A stretch of 64,000 nucleotides of DNA from an uncultured Clostridia bacterium (GCA_934487205.1 CAKSRS010000004.1:1-64000), one strand, 5' to 3'; positions 45,916 to 55,600 are shown, counted from the stretch's first letter. The notes: generated from the letters alone by a model not told the origin. Numbers and translations are program-made.

Positions 45916-46003
45916 TAAAAAACCGAAAAAGCACCGATGTGCGATGCTTTCAGGCTTGATATGTATAGGATAAAAGGGTAGAAAAAAGCAACTTCCTTCT
46001 ACA
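45916..46003 (-). ncRNA. Candidate small RNA upstream of lacI, ~88 nt
   Basis: A consensus promoter (46010-46038) points into a stretch without an open frame, and an intrinsic terminator ends it: AAAGCATCG, loop CACAT, CGGTGCTTT (one G-U pair), then TTCGGTTTTTT. Near the 5' end GTAGAAGGAAG and CTTTTTTCTAC can pair over 11 bp with two G-U pairs around a TTG loop. I do not recognise a known RNA family. It could be a trans-acting small RNA or a leader fragment. Confidence 0.5.
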
Positions 46004-46009
46004 TCGTAC

Positions 46010-46038
46010 ATTATATCACACCCCGCCGCAAATTGCAA
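46010..46038 (-). promoter_or_regulatory. Promoter of the candidate small RNA
   Basis: Minus strand TTGCAA (46038-46033) and TATAAT (46015-46010), spacing 17, with a TG-like extension (GTGATATAAT). Confidence 0.75.
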
Positions 46039-46177
46039 CATTTTTTTTGCAAGTGTGGTATTATTTAATTAAACTGCTACACTTTGCATACAATATATGT
46101 GTATTATGACAAAAAAACAGCCTTAAAGCGGCATAATCATGCTCTTTCTAACATATACTATCGGTGAGGTGAAAGCT

Positions 46178-46633
46178 ATGTGGAAAAAATACAAACCGTA
46201 TATTCTTCAGGCAATTATTGCCCTTGCAATCGGCGGACTATCCGCATTTTTCGTAAAAGACGGCTTTAAAACATTCGACTCTGTTTCAAAACCGTTTTTA
46301 ACGCCGCCCTCCGCCGCATTCCCTATAGTATGGACAATTTTATTTTTACTCATGGGCATAAGCGCCGGATTGATACGCGAAACTTCCGGGCAAATTCCGT
46401 TTATATATTGGCTGCAGCTTTTCGTCAACTTCATATGGCCGATTATATTTTTCGGCATGCAGGCATATTTATTTGCCTTTATATGGCTTGTGCTGTTATG
46501 GATTTTAATAATATCCATGATTGCCGAATTTTACCGCATTAACAAAAAAGCCGCATATCTGCAAATACCGTACCTTGTTTGGGTGACATTTGCCGGTTAT
46601 CTTAATTTGGCAATATGGATTATGAATATGTAA
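46178..46633 (+). CDS. TspO/MBR-family membrane protein
   Basis: 151 residues with five helices, normal for tryptophan-rich sensory proteins. PPSAAFPIVWTILFLLMG, NFIWPIIFFG and VWVTFAGYLNLAIWIMN are family signatures. Members bind porphyrins or other hydrophobic ligands; role in bacteria is varied. GAGGTGA precedes the ATG at 46178; the frame is open 13 codons upstream. The IS-like element starts about 15 bases after its stop. No clear promoter seen. Confidence 0.93.
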   Translation: MWKKYKPYILQAIIALAIGGLSAFFVKDGFKTFDSVSKPFLTPPSAAFPIVWTILFLLMGISAGLIRETSGQIPFIYWLQLFVNFIWPIIFFGMQAYLFAFIWLVLLWILIISMIAEFYRINKKAAYLQIPYLVWVTFAGYLNLAIWIMNM

Positions 46634-46689
46634 AAAAAGGGGGACGTGTGTGAACAGAACCAGTAAAAACGGACAATAGAAAAAAAGAG

Positions 46690-46725
46690 CCTCCTATGGT
46701 ATAATGAAAATAAAACCATAGGAGG
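46690..46725 (+). promoter_or_regulatory. IS promoter inside an RBS-masking inverted repeat
   Basis: CCTCCTATGG (46690-46699) and CCATAGGAGG (46716-46725) are perfect inverted arms; the right arm is the orfA ribosome site. TATAAT at 46700-46705 sits in the loop. RNA from the IS promoter would start after the left arm and leave the site open, while read-through RNA from tspO would fold and hide it. IS10 and IS50 use this kind of control. Confidence 0.72.
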
Positions 46726-46732
46726 TATCTTT

Positions 46733-47068
46733 ATGCCAAGAAGTTATCGTCATATACAGGAATACGAAAAAGAAATTATTGAATTAAGGCATAACGGTTA
46801 TACAGGTAGAGAAATATGTGAGAAATTTGGATTTAGCAAAAAACAGTACGAAAATTTCATTACGAGATATAATCGTCATCAAGCCCAAATAGCCGTGGGA
46901 ATAGCCATCAAAAAGAAAGGCAGACCGGCAAAAGACTGTATTGTAACGGAGAACGATAAGCTATCCGATCTACGTTACAAGTTGGCTCGGAAGGATGTGC
47001 GGATAAAGCAATTGGAGATGGAGAACGAACTGATGAGGGATTTTCTCTCGCTCACAGAAAGGAAGTGA
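46733..47068 (+). CDS. IS3-family transposase OrfA
   Basis: 111 residues. Helix-turn-helix for end binding (YTGREICEKFGFSKKQYENF), then a basic part and a C-terminal leucine-zipper-like helix (KLARKDVRIKQLEMENELM), normal for OrfA. Stop overlaps the GTG of orfB in the -1 frame. No A6G slippery site is visible at the junction, so coupled re-initiation is more likely than frameshifting. Probably non-functional without orfB. Confidence 0.9.
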   Translation: MPRSYRHIQEYEKEIIELRHNGYTGREICEKFGFSKKQYENFITRYNRHQAQIAVGIAIKKKGRPAKDCIVTENDKLSDLRYKLARKDVRIKQLEMENELMRDFLSLTERK

Positions 47069-47253
47069 GGACAAGTGTAAAATATGCGGTTATCTACCGT
47101 CATAAGGAAAAGTATTCAATCAGTGAAATGTGTAGATTTTTTGAGATTTCACGAAGTGGGTATTATGGGTATGTTGCCCGTATGAACACACATGCAAAAG
47201 ATTTATATATAGCAAACAAAATTCAAGAATGCCAAGAAAAATGTGGCAAGACC
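47065..47253 (+). pseudogene. IS3-family transposase OrfB, 5' fragment
   Basis: About 60 codons remain: HKEKYSISEMCRFFEISRSG is the normal N-terminal HTH-21 region, and KIQECQEKCGKT the start of the linker to the catalytic domain. The DDE domain is absent. The frame stays open to 47472 but the sequence after 47253 is the antisense of another gene. Confidence 0.85.
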
Positions 47254-47373
47254 GTTTACGCACGCCTTACGTGTTTTGTCACTCTTCAGCGCTTTCACGC
47301 CATATGTTGCCGCAAAAATTCCGCCCGCAAAACACAACAGTTTTTCATTCTTCAAGCAATCCAAAAGTTTCAT
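47245..47373 (-). pseudogene. DUF6110-like small protein, 5' fragment
   Basis: From the ATG at 47373 (GGAGG 7 bases upstream) the peptide has a hydrophobic stretch and LLCFAGGIFAATYGVKALKS, then DKTRKACVNGL, resembling the N-terminal half of DUF6110 proteins of Clostridia. After GLA the sequence is antisense IS orfB. The rest of the gene is gone. Family recognition is from memory and moderate. Confidence 0.6.
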
Positions 47374-47390
47374 AAATATTCCTCCGTTCT

Positions 47391-47405
47391 GCCGTTTTAT
47401 TCGGC
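47391..47405 (-). promoter_or_regulatory. Leader hairpin before the DUF6110-like fragment
   Basis: GCCG-AATAAAA-CGGC on the minus strand, followed by AGAACGGAGG, the ribosome site. Same design as before pstC and mraY. Confidence 0.4.
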
Positions 47406-47476
47406 AAAGTATAACAAAAGCAGCAAGAATTTTCGTCCGAACATTCCCGCCCCTTATATTATTCCTCATTAGTCTT

Positions 47477-47497
47477 GTCGGACAAAGCCTGTCCGAC
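47477..47497. other. Hairpin or palindrome GTCGGACA/TGTCCGAC
   Basis: Perfect 8-bp arms with a 5-base loop, between the response regulator and the DUF6110-like fragment. No T run of note follows on either strand. Could be a weak terminator or a binding site. Confidence 0.4.
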
Positions 47498-47572
47498 TAT
47501 GTTTTACTTCTTTTGGCACACTTTGTCAACAGCAATTGCACTGTTTAATTGTAAAAATTTTTTTAACACATA

Positions 47573-48253
47573 TCAGTTTTCGGGATAAATATCAAAAAAA
47601 GACAGCGCATTAAGTTCCTTCATAAGTTCTTTGGTGGAAGATTTATTAAATTTTTTCAAAATACGGCTTATCTGCACGCGTATGCTCGGTTCTTCCACAC
47701 AGCGCAGTGCGGCTATCTGACGATAGCTCATGCCGTCATGAATACATTTTAAAATTTCGTATTCGCTTTTTGAAAGCTTGGAAATCATATTAACCGAGTA
47801 CAAAAGACTTTGATTGCGCATATACACCTTCGGAATTTGCAAAATCAATTTGGACGCAATCTCCTCATTCAGTTTAAACCGCTTTTTATTTATACTGTAA
47901 ATCGAGTTAAGAATAAGCGACGGGGAACTTGATTTCGTGATATAATCGGTCGCGCCGTTGCCGAAGGCCTCAAAAATATAATCATCGTCATCATACATCG
48001 TGCATACAATCACGGAAATTTCGGGGTGCTCCTTTTTAATTCTGCCAATCGCCTTTATGCCCGCAAGCTCCGTCTCCATCTGTATATCCATAAGCACAAT
48101 ATCGGGGCGCAGCTCGTCGGCAAGACGCACCGATTCCTCACCCGACGCGGCAATCCCGCAGACTTCTATATTTTCGCCCTGTTCCATAATGGTTTTAAAA
48201 TGCTTTTGAATTGCCTCATTATCATCGGTTATCAGTACACGTATTTTACTCAC
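47573..48253 (-). CDS. NarL/LuxR-type response regulator
   Basis: 226 residues. N-terminal receiver with DD at 10-11, the phospho-acceptor Asp56 in VLMDIQM, the conserved Thr and Lys (VCTMYDD, DYITKSSS); C-terminal LuxR-type helix-turn-helix (LSKSEYEILKCIHDGMSYRQ and PSIRVQISRILKKF). It is activated by the histidine kinase 16 bases upstream. The start is GTG at 48253 with AAAGGA before it. DNA targets unknown; the nearby surface operon is a candidate. Confidence 0.92.
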   Translation of the reverse strand: MSKIRVLITDDNEAIQKHFKTIMEQGENIEVCGIAASGEESVRLADELRPDIVLMDIQMETELAGIKAIGRIKKEHPEISVIVCTMYDDDDYIFEAFGNGATDYITKSSSPSLILNSIYSINKKRFKLNEEIASKLILQIPKVYMRNQSLLYSVNMISKLSKSEYEILKCIHDGMSYRQIAALRCVEEPSIRVQISRILKKFNKSSTKELMKELNALSFFDIYPEN

Positions 48254-48269
48254 TGGTCAAATTCCTTTC

Positions 48270-49772
48270 TTAAAATCCCTGTTTGGCGTCGCACGGGAAA
48301 AATATGCTTATCTGCGTACCTTTGCCCGGCGTGCTCAGCACGCGTATAAATCCGCCGTGCGAGGACACCACGTTATGAACATAAAACATGCCCACGCCCC
48401 AGTAATTCTTTTTCACTTTTGTGGTATACATCGGGCGGAACATGCGCCGCCTTGTTTTTGCGGACATGCCTATGCCGTTATCGCGTATGCTCACCTCAAA
48501 AATATCTTTATCGGAATTTATATATACCGAAATCTCTCCGTTGGTGCGCTCAGATGCCGTAATTGCATCAACGGCGTTGCGGAAGATATTTTTAAACATT
48601 TCGGTAATATGAAAATAGTCAAAAGTCAGCATGCGCGGATTGGTGCTGTAATGCTTGATTATTTTTATCCCCGGCGGAATATTCGAGCCCGCTATCGCCG
48701 TTTCGATACAGCTGATAATATCATCATCATTCTCGTCCAGGTCGACGCTGTTAAACGAATCCAGCATCGCACTTATATTCGCCATGGAAGTTTCGGAAAG
48801 AGTTTTTATTTTGCGGAACATCTCGTCCTTTTGCGCCGATGTACCGGCGGAAAGTCCCTGCCCCGCAAGAGACTGCACCGTAAGAAGATGATTTTTAAAC
48901 GAATGAAAATATGTTCTGAGCTGCTTTTTTGTTTTCTGCGCGCTGCGGTTCAAAAAGAACCCTTTAAGCTTAATCATAGATCCGAACGTTTTATAATGAA
49001 AAACCGAAAACAGCATGAACACGGACACAAAAAGAATTATCAGCCCGAGCAGTATATACGAATTTCCCGACATGAAATAGGATTTTTTACTGAAGGACAG
49101 CGCTTTTTCGGACAAAAGCGCAACATCAAAACTCCACACCGTATCCTGAATAACGAAAATCGAAAACAGCACGTTAAGCGAAAGCTGATAGATATTATAC
49201 GAAGTTATCTGCCACTTTTTCAGCCACACCGACGTATTTCTGCAATATTGAAAAAGTATAATATTATTCACAAACGCGTCGGCAAGCAGCAGCACACATG
49301 ATATATCGCGCACAAGCGAAAATGCCCTCAGCAAATTCAGCGACAGGCCGTGATAATAAATCAGCTGATATATCCGCGTATTCAGCGACGGATTATTAAA
49401 AATAAAGTACAGCATACAAGATGCGGCAACCGAAACAAGGCGGTATTTTTTAAGGTGCGGCATCATAAATCCGAACGAAAAAAACGCGCACGCGGAAGTA
49501 TACAGCATGCAGCAAACCACCGATGCATAAATCAGAAAATAATAACTCACCTTCTGCGACGCAAGCACTTTGAATATACGATAGTCAAGCGCATACAGCG
49601 GATTGCCCGTGTATTGGTAGCTTATCGTTTTCGACGCGGCAATCGTATCAAAAATAACAACGAGCGCGAAACTGAATATAATAAATATAAATCTGTATGT
49701 ATCCTTATTTTTTGGATTATTTATAAGCAAAAGCACCGCCAAAACCGCAAAAAGAACCAACACATAAATCAC
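48270..49772 (-). CDS. Membrane sensor histidine kinase
   Basis: 500 residues. About seven to eight helices in residues 1-265 with no large outer domain, so the signal is probably sensed in or near the membrane. The dimerisation segment has YFHSFKNHLLTVQSLAG with phospho-acceptor candidate His290; the form HxxKNHL resembles AgrC/CitA-like kinases. The ATPase has NIFRNAVDAI, DNGIGM and WGVGMFYVHNVVSSHGG. Start is GTG at 49772 after GGGGGT. Forms an operon with the response regulator. Homology to quorum-sensing kinases is suggestive only; no peptide gene is seen nearby. Confidence 0.9.
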   Translation of the reverse strand: MIYVLVLFAVLAVLLLINNPKNKDTYRFIFIIFSFALVVIFDTIAASKTISYQYTGNPLYALDYRIFKVLASQKVSYYFLIYASVVCCMLYTSACAFFSFGFMMPHLKKYRLVSVAASCMLYFIFNNPSLNTRIYQLIYYHGLSLNLLRAFSLVRDISCVLLLADAFVNNIILFQYCRNTSVWLKKWQITSYNIYQLSLNVLFSIFVIQDTVWSFDVALLSEKALSFSKKSYFMSGNSYILLGLIILFVSVFMLFSVFHYKTFGSMIKLKGFFLNRSAQKTKKQLRTYFHSFKNHLLTVQSLAGQGLSAGTSAQKDEMFRKIKTLSETSMANISAMLDSFNSVDLDENDDDIISCIETAIAGSNIPPGIKIIKHYSTNPRMLTFDYFHITEMFKNIFRNAVDAITASERTNGEISVYINSDKDIFEVSIRDNGIGMSAKTRRRMFRPMYTTKVKKNYWGVGMFYVHNVVSSHGGFIRVLSTPGKGTQISIFFPCDAKQGF

Positions 49773-49798
49773 TCGAACGCACCCCCGAAAGCACTATA

Positions 49799-49827
49799 AT
49801 TATACCATTCGGACAGAACTATGTCAA
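49799..49827 (-). promoter_or_regulatory. Promoter of the kinase-regulator operon
   Basis: Minus strand TTGACA (49827-49822) and TATAAT (49804-49799), spacing exactly 17, a near-perfect sigma-A site. Confidence 0.87.
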
Positions 49828-49890
49828 TATTCCGAAGGCAAATAACATTTTTCTCCGCAGCACATTATACTCACGTTTTTCGCAAAAGAA

Positions 49891-49926
49891 TATATCGGCG
49901 CCCCTTGTTTTTCGGCGCCGATATAT
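49891..49926 (-). terminator. Terminator of the surface-protein operon
   Basis: TATATCGGCGCC and GGCGCCGATATA form a 12-bp stem with a 10-base loop just past the stop codon of the propeller gene. The minus-strand tail (AAGAATATA direction) lacks a long T run, but the stem is very strong. Confidence 0.65.
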
Positions 49927-52557
49927 TTAATTTTCCCACAAAGCGGCGCCCGTAATCGGTTCGCACCGCCCGTCTTTCCAGATGAACTGTTTTACCGTGC
50001 TGCCCTCCGCCGATTCGCCGCAGGATACCGCATAATTGCACTCCCTGTTTTTAAACACATCGACAGCATCAAATATTACCTTTTTCAATGTGCCGTCCGA
50101 CGAATATGACGCGGTTATAACATTAAGCGTGAGCTTGTTTTCCGCAAAATTCCACATTTTAAATCCGTCCGCCGTGCGGTCCGAAATTATTCTGTCCGCG
50201 CTGATGTATCGCTCGTATTCATACACAAACGTCCCCGATGATGTGCCGATATACACCCTCGGCAGCGTCGGGTGGAACGCAACTGCCCACACATCTTTAC
50301 TGCCTGTGAGCCCCTCAACCGTGCGCCAGCTTTTGCCGCCGTCATAGCTTTCAAACAGTCCCGCCGAAACGCTGCATTTTTGTGCGTCCGTTCCGCCGGC
50401 TACCAGATGTTTCGGATTTTTGGGATTCTGCGCAATTTCATAAACAGCTTTTACGCCGCCTGCACTGTCCGCAATGCCGCTATTCATATACGTTACGCCG
50501 CCGCTTGTCATTACCGCTATTCCCGAAGAAAACGTGCCTATCCACAGTTTATTATCTTCCGACAAATCCGCATTAATTCTCTGTATTCCCGAAACGCCCC
50601 TGCCGAATAATTTCCAGCTTTTTCCGGCATTTTCAGATACATATACCGAATCCTCGGTTTTTGCGTAGACCTTATTTCCGTCAAACGGCGAAACGGCGTC
50701 AATAACCAATCCGTTCGGAGTTTTTACCCAGTTTTTTCCGTTATCATAGCTTATCCTGTCACCGGCATAGATTATATCGGGACTGCTTGCGTTAAATTCT
50801 ATTCCCGTACACTGTACGCCTTCCGAGCCTGCAATTTCCGCAAACGTCGCGCCGCCGTCGGTGCTTTCCTTTATAACAGATTTTTCCCAATTGCCGATAG
50901 AGATCAGTATTCTGTTTTTATCACGCGGGTCACGCGCCGCGCCGTAGACGGATTTTTCACCGTTATAGCGGATTCCCTCCACCTCCATCGGCGAATAATC
51001 CACCGTTAAATACGAGTGTGTTTCCGTTTTGCCGCATGTTTTCACAAGTCCTTTATCGACGGACGCAAACATAACGTCATCGGGATTTTCCGCGTCAAAA
51101 AGGAATTTTTTTACCCGTATTCCCGAAATTCCGCCCGAGCTCGGCTCCGGCACCAGTCTGCCTGCGGCAAGACTGCCTTTGTAAATCTCGCCATCAACGG
51201 CTATTATCAGCGTTCCGTCCGAAAGTCCCGCGGCGCCCTCCGAATAATATCCCGAATTGTTCTTTACAAATGCGTTCGTTTTTGCATATTTCGGCAAAAC
51301 AAAGCTTTTTCCGCCGTCCCGCGAATATACAAAATTATCGGAGACGGCATTTGCCATGACTCCCAAAGCATCACTGAACGCGACAAGCGTTTCCAGATTT
51401 GCCGTACTTCCGCCGAATCCCATTTGCGAGGCACGCTTTACCAACGTCCATGTTTCGCCGCCGTTGTCGCTCCTGTATAAATTCGCCGCATCAATACAAT
51501 ATATTGCGCCGCCCTGTTCCGCCATATCAAGAATATTTCCGCCTATCACCACATCTCCGAAAGCGCCGTTTCCGGTCATTTTATAAGCGCCGATATCGGT
51601 AAGCACAAACAATTCCCCGCCGATAACTTTTACCGAATTAATCGTCCTGTCCGAAAGACCGATGTTTTCCCACGTTTCGCCCATGTCGGCGCTTACATAA
51701 ACGCCGCCCGGGTAACTTTTGCTGTCAACCGATATGCCGTCATACGCGCCGACGTAGATTTTATCGTCACCGAATGCGATATTGTGCATCTTTTTTGCCT
51801 TAAATCCGCAGGTTAACGTCTGCCGCCACGTCTCGCCGCCGTCGTCGGACTTCCATATTCCTTCAAACTCCGTCCGATAACCCGACCCGGAATGTGACGC
51901 TCCCGCTGCAAATGCGATATTTTCGTATTCGGGGTGAAATTCTATATCGGTAATTCCGTGCGGGGCAAATCCCAATCCCGCCTGATACCAGCTTTTGCCG
52001 CCGTTAACGCTTTTATAAATTCCGCTCGTGTCGGTCCCCATCAGTACAAGTTCGGGATTTTTCGGCGAAATTGCCACGCCCCAGACCATCTGACCGCACT
52101 CGCCGCCCGCATAGCCGTTTTCATACTGCTCCGCCGTAGTGAGATGATAGTTTACCATCCACGGCGCTGTGCGCGTTACGGTGAAATCGTTCATTCCGTC
52201 CGATTTTCCGAGAGTGAATTTTTCGGTATAAATCACGCCGTCCGCGCCGTCAAGCACAGCCGCCTCATATTCGCCCTCCGCACAGTCCAGTGCAAACGAA
52301 AACTCCGCTCTGCCGCCCGATGCCGTCTGCTGGTCGAAATAAATTGCCGCGTCAAGATTATTCTCCCGCACATATTCTTCATAATTTTCGGCAACCACAA
52401 GCGTAACCTCGCCCGCGTTTTCCGCCGTTTCCAAAGATATGTTTACATGATTTCCGCAGACATCAATCGCACTGCGGCGCACCGAGCGCTCCCGCGCCGA
52501 TACCGAAACCGAACTAATCAGCATTGCCGCCGTTATTACACAAATTAATCTTTTCAT
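49927..52557 (-). CDS. Secreted Asp-box (BNR) beta-propeller protein
   Basis: 876 residues with a signal peptide (MKRLICVITAAMLISSVSVSA). About nine Asp-box motifs are spread over the chain: SVNGGKSW, SDDGGETW, SADMGETW, SDNGGETW, SRDGGKSF, STDGGATF, SYDNGKNW, SENAGKSW and SYDGGKSW. Such repeats build propellers found in sialidases, GH74 glucanases and sortilin-like proteins; WGVAISPKNPELVLMGTD looks GH74-like, but I cannot assign catalytic residues. The C-terminal module ends in TVKQFIWKDGRCEP, similar to other proteins here. YIGTSSGTFVYEYERY is nearly repeated in the partial gene at the window end, so the two are paralogues. Start chosen at 52557, with GGAG 6 bases upstream. Last gene of the operon. 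Confidence 0.82.
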   Translation of the reverse strand: MKRLICVITAAMLISSVSVSARERSVRRSAIDVCGNHVNISLETAENAGEVTLVVAENYEEYVRENNLDAAIYFDQQTASGGRAEFSFALDCAEGEYEAAVLDGADGVIYTEKFTLGKSDGMNDFTVTRTAPWMVNYHLTTAEQYENGYAGGECGQMVWGVAISPKNPELVLMGTDTSGIYKSVNGGKSWYQAGLGFAPHGITDIEFHPEYENIAFAAGASHSGSGYRTEFEGIWKSDDGGETWRQTLTCGFKAKKMHNIAFGDDKIYVGAYDGISVDSKSYPGGVYVSADMGETWENIGLSDRTINSVKVIGGELFVLTDIGAYKMTGNGAFGDVVIGGNILDMAEQGGAIYCIDAANLYRSDNGGETWTLVKRASQMGFGGSTANLETLVAFSDALGVMANAVSDNFVYSRDGGKSFVLPKYAKTNAFVKNNSGYYSEGAAGLSDGTLIIAVDGEIYKGSLAAGRLVPEPSSGGISGIRVKKFLFDAENPDDVMFASVDKGLVKTCGKTETHSYLTVDYSPMEVEGIRYNGEKSVYGAARDPRDKNRILISIGNWEKSVIKESTDGGATFAEIAGSEGVQCTGIEFNASSPDIIYAGDRISYDNGKNWVKTPNGLVIDAVSPFDGNKVYAKTEDSVYVSENAGKSWKLFGRGVSGIQRINADLSEDNKLWIGTFSSGIAVMTSGGVTYMNSGIADSAGGVKAVYEIAQNPKNPKHLVAGGTDAQKCSVSAGLFESYDGGKSWRTVEGLTGSKDVWAVAFHPTLPRVYIGTSSGTFVYEYERYISADRIISDRTADGFKMWNFAENKLTLNVITASYSSDGTLKKVIFDAVDVFKNRECNYAVSCGESAEGSTVKQFIWKDGRCEPITGAALWEN

Positions 52558-52579
52558 CAACATCTCCATAGCCTTGAAA

Positions 52580-52608
52580 ACCGTCCGAAATCTGCCTTTT
52601 CGGGCGGT
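52580..52608 (-). other. Hairpin between the phosphoesterase and propeller genes
   Basis: Minus strand ACCGCCCGAAA pairs with TTTCGGACGGT with one mismatch around a 7-base loop, then TTTTC. It may reduce read-through into the last gene of the operon. Confidence 0.5.
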
Positions 52609-52629
52609 ATCTGTCTTATCGTTTTACGA

Positions 52630-55600
52630 TTATTTTATAATCAGCTTAATACCCATACTGTACGGCTCGCCGCCCGTAAGAACCGAGCAATACTGCGGAA
52701 TATCCCGCGCAACTACATTGCCTTCCGCGTCGGTATAGTCCGCTTTTATCGTCGTAATGTAGTTCGCGTGCACATGCCCGTGCAGCACGCCCGCAATGAC
52801 GTCCGCATTATGGAAAATCAATTCATAAACCGCTCTCGTTCCCTTAACCTGGTCGTAGCTTTCCGTACCGGCTTTCATATTAAACCATACGTCGCCGCCC
52901 GAGGTTTTGCTGTCTATAGATTTCTTTCCGCTGCCGTCGCTGTTTGCAAACGGGACATAGTTCCCGTTCGCGTCATATGTTCCGCCCGAAAATTCATGTA
53001 CCGCCTCGCTCGACGCGTCATTATTACACGTATTTTCGTGTTTCATCAGGAAGATATACTTTCCGTTTGCCTTTGCGTCGGCAATATCCGCCGCAAGATA
53101 ATCCTGTATTCCCTCGCTGTAATAGAGCTGCCCGTTGCGCGAATCGTCAAGATATATAAATCTCAGCGGCGTTCCCGGAACATCATAGCGCGCATATGTG
53201 ATATTTTTGCCTTCCGGCGTCCAAATTTCTCCGTTGGTATTCATATACTGTTTCAAAACATTACGCGCTGCCGTCTGGTCAAATTCCTTACTCGAACGCC
53301 CGTTGATTGTATAAACAACATAATCATGATATCCCAGCGCCGTCATGCTTTGCGGCGATTTATCCCACATAGTCTCTTTTGCCAAATCCAGGCTGCCGTG
53401 CATATAGAAATCTATTGTGTCGCCCGTGAATATCGTATAGTCCGCCATGGACGCATATTCCATCATCGTCTGCACCGATTGGTAATGCTTATCGACAGGG
53501 TTTACGCCGTATCCGCGTCTGTATTTTGCATACATGATTTCGGGATTTTCCTTATCAATATCATCAGCATAGTTGAAGTGCTGGTCGCCGAAGGAAATCA
53601 CCTCAAGCGGTTTTGTTATTTTGCCCGCGGACACAAGTCCCAAATCAATTGTCGATTCCATGAACCACGTACCGCTGTAATTATCAATATACGCCTTTTC
53701 GCCGCGTTCTTCCGACGAATACGCGCTGTCATACGGTTTTTCCGACGTACCGTAGCTGTCATGTGCGGTTCTTGCCGCGTTCATAAGTTCGGTATTATCG
53801 GCTTTTTTCGCCAGCTCATACAGATTTGCCGACACTTTATCGGTATATTCCGTGCGCTCCGTTCCGTTATAATCGGTGAACTTTACATATCCGCGCACCG
53901 TTATGTCACGCGTATATTCTTCCGCCGGAATATCGGTCAGGCACAGCGTATAAAGCATGCCGTTCGCCTTTTCGGTATACAGCGCCGCCGGTGTGTTAAC
54001 GGCTGTGTGCATATTTCCGCTCCCGTACGGATATTCATACCGGGCGTCTGTTTCAAGTTCATGATATTTTACCACAACTTTAGGCAAAGACACCGTTCCG
54101 TAAACCGGACTGCTGTCCGGAAGACTGATATTTTTGCCGACATATACCGGGAAACGCAGTGCGGGCTTTTCCGCATCACTGCTTTGGCGGATTTCCGCAT
54201 CGCCTGCATAAAAATCTCCGCCGCTGTTTTTATCAAAAACGGTATATTGCGCCGTGAGCGTTTTTCCCGCCGGTACGGTTTCGCCGTTTTTCGGCGCACT
54301 TCCGTCGCTGTACGTCCAGCCGATAAACAACATTCCGTCCTTTTTCGCATAATCAAGAGTTTCGGTATCAAATTCAAACGCCGAATTTACGCTGATTTGC
54401 GTATTATCCGCATTATATTCTATAACCGGAGTTTCTGTATATGTCACGTCATACACGCCTTCCGGCACCGTCAGTATTCCCTTATCGGAATAATAAACCT
54501 TCTTTGTATCACGGTTTACAGCCGCCGCGCCCATGCCGTCATTTACGGTAAATCTTCCTTCGTCCGCCGTAATATCCAGACCGCCCTCCGCGCTTGAATA
54601 CATATACCACTTGCCGAAGGATATCCGCTCGGTCGTAATCTCGGGAAGGCTTACGGAAGATGCATAATTTGCGAGCACCTGCAAGCCGCCCGCAAGCCAG
54701 CCCACCGATTTTTGCGTAAATGCACTGACTGTTCCGCTGTTTACAATAAGGCTTACATCGCCCTTCCACAGCTGCTCATTATCCTTCTTGCCTTCATTTC
54801 CGCCGTGACTTAAATAAACATTCCGTATAACTGCATTTCCTTCCACATAAACGGTATTTGCACCCGAGTATGTACCGTATGCATAGCTTTCGTCCAAGCC
54901 GCCGAAATACAAATTTTCATATGTTCCGCCGTTTATAACGGCTTTTTCGTTCCTCGGTGCGTTTCCGTCGCCGCCGATTGACATATCGCCGCCAAGCGAT
55001 ACGCTCGTAATGCTTGCATTCTGCGTCTTTGTTTCATTCGCATATGTGAACACTTCTGCATTAACAACTGTATCTTTGAAAATTGTCTTTCCCGTAAGTT
55101 TTATTGCCGAATTAGAATTAATAGTTCCGCCGTCAATCGTGATTGTTCCCGTATGCTGCGGAATTTCGGTATAGTCAACCGCGCCCGTTACGTGAATTGT
55201 GCCGTCACGGTCCGCGCCTATCAGCTCCGCCGCACGCGTCAGTGTTTTTACAGGCGCGTCGTTTGTGCCGAATTTCGTATCGTCGCCGTCTGCCGACACA
55301 TACACTTCATCTGCCGCCCATACGCCGTAAAATTCGATATCTGCGCCGTCTGTGAACGTATAAACCGTCCCAGCCGGATAAACAACGCTCGTTCCCGTTT
55401 TTGCCCAGCCTATAAATGCAAAGCCGTCTTTACTGTCCGTCGGCGCCGACAGTGTGATTTTATCGGCATATTCCGAAATATTGCTGCCATATGTACCTTC
55501 CGACTCCTTCACCGTTTTGGAGTCGTCCAGCCATAACGTAACTTTATGCTGCGTTGAATTAGCAGCACTCTGCCCCGTCGGCGCAACCGAGTAAATCTTA

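Larger units (their letters stand above)
46648..47253 (+). mobile_element. Truncated IS3-family insertion sequence
   Basis: Left end near 46648 (TGTGTGAACAGAACCAGT), then a promoter, an intact orfA and only the first ~60 codons of orfB. Homology to the transposase stops at GGCAAGACC (47245-47253), where a different gene fragment begins on the other strand. No right end is found, so the copy cannot move on its own. Confidence 0.82.

Noticed and set aside
47254..47472. Continuation of IS orfB to 47472
   Set aside because: Transposase similarity stops at 47253; the rest is antisense to the DUF6110-like fragment.
48357..49301. 314-codon open frame on the plus strand
   Set aside because: Antisense to the histidine kinase, with the basic, low-information composition typical of shadow frames here.
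52768..54597. 609-codon open frame on the plus strand
   Set aside because: Fully antisense to the phosphoesterase gene; composition is rich in Arg, Ile and His without domain signatures, and it has no ribosome site.
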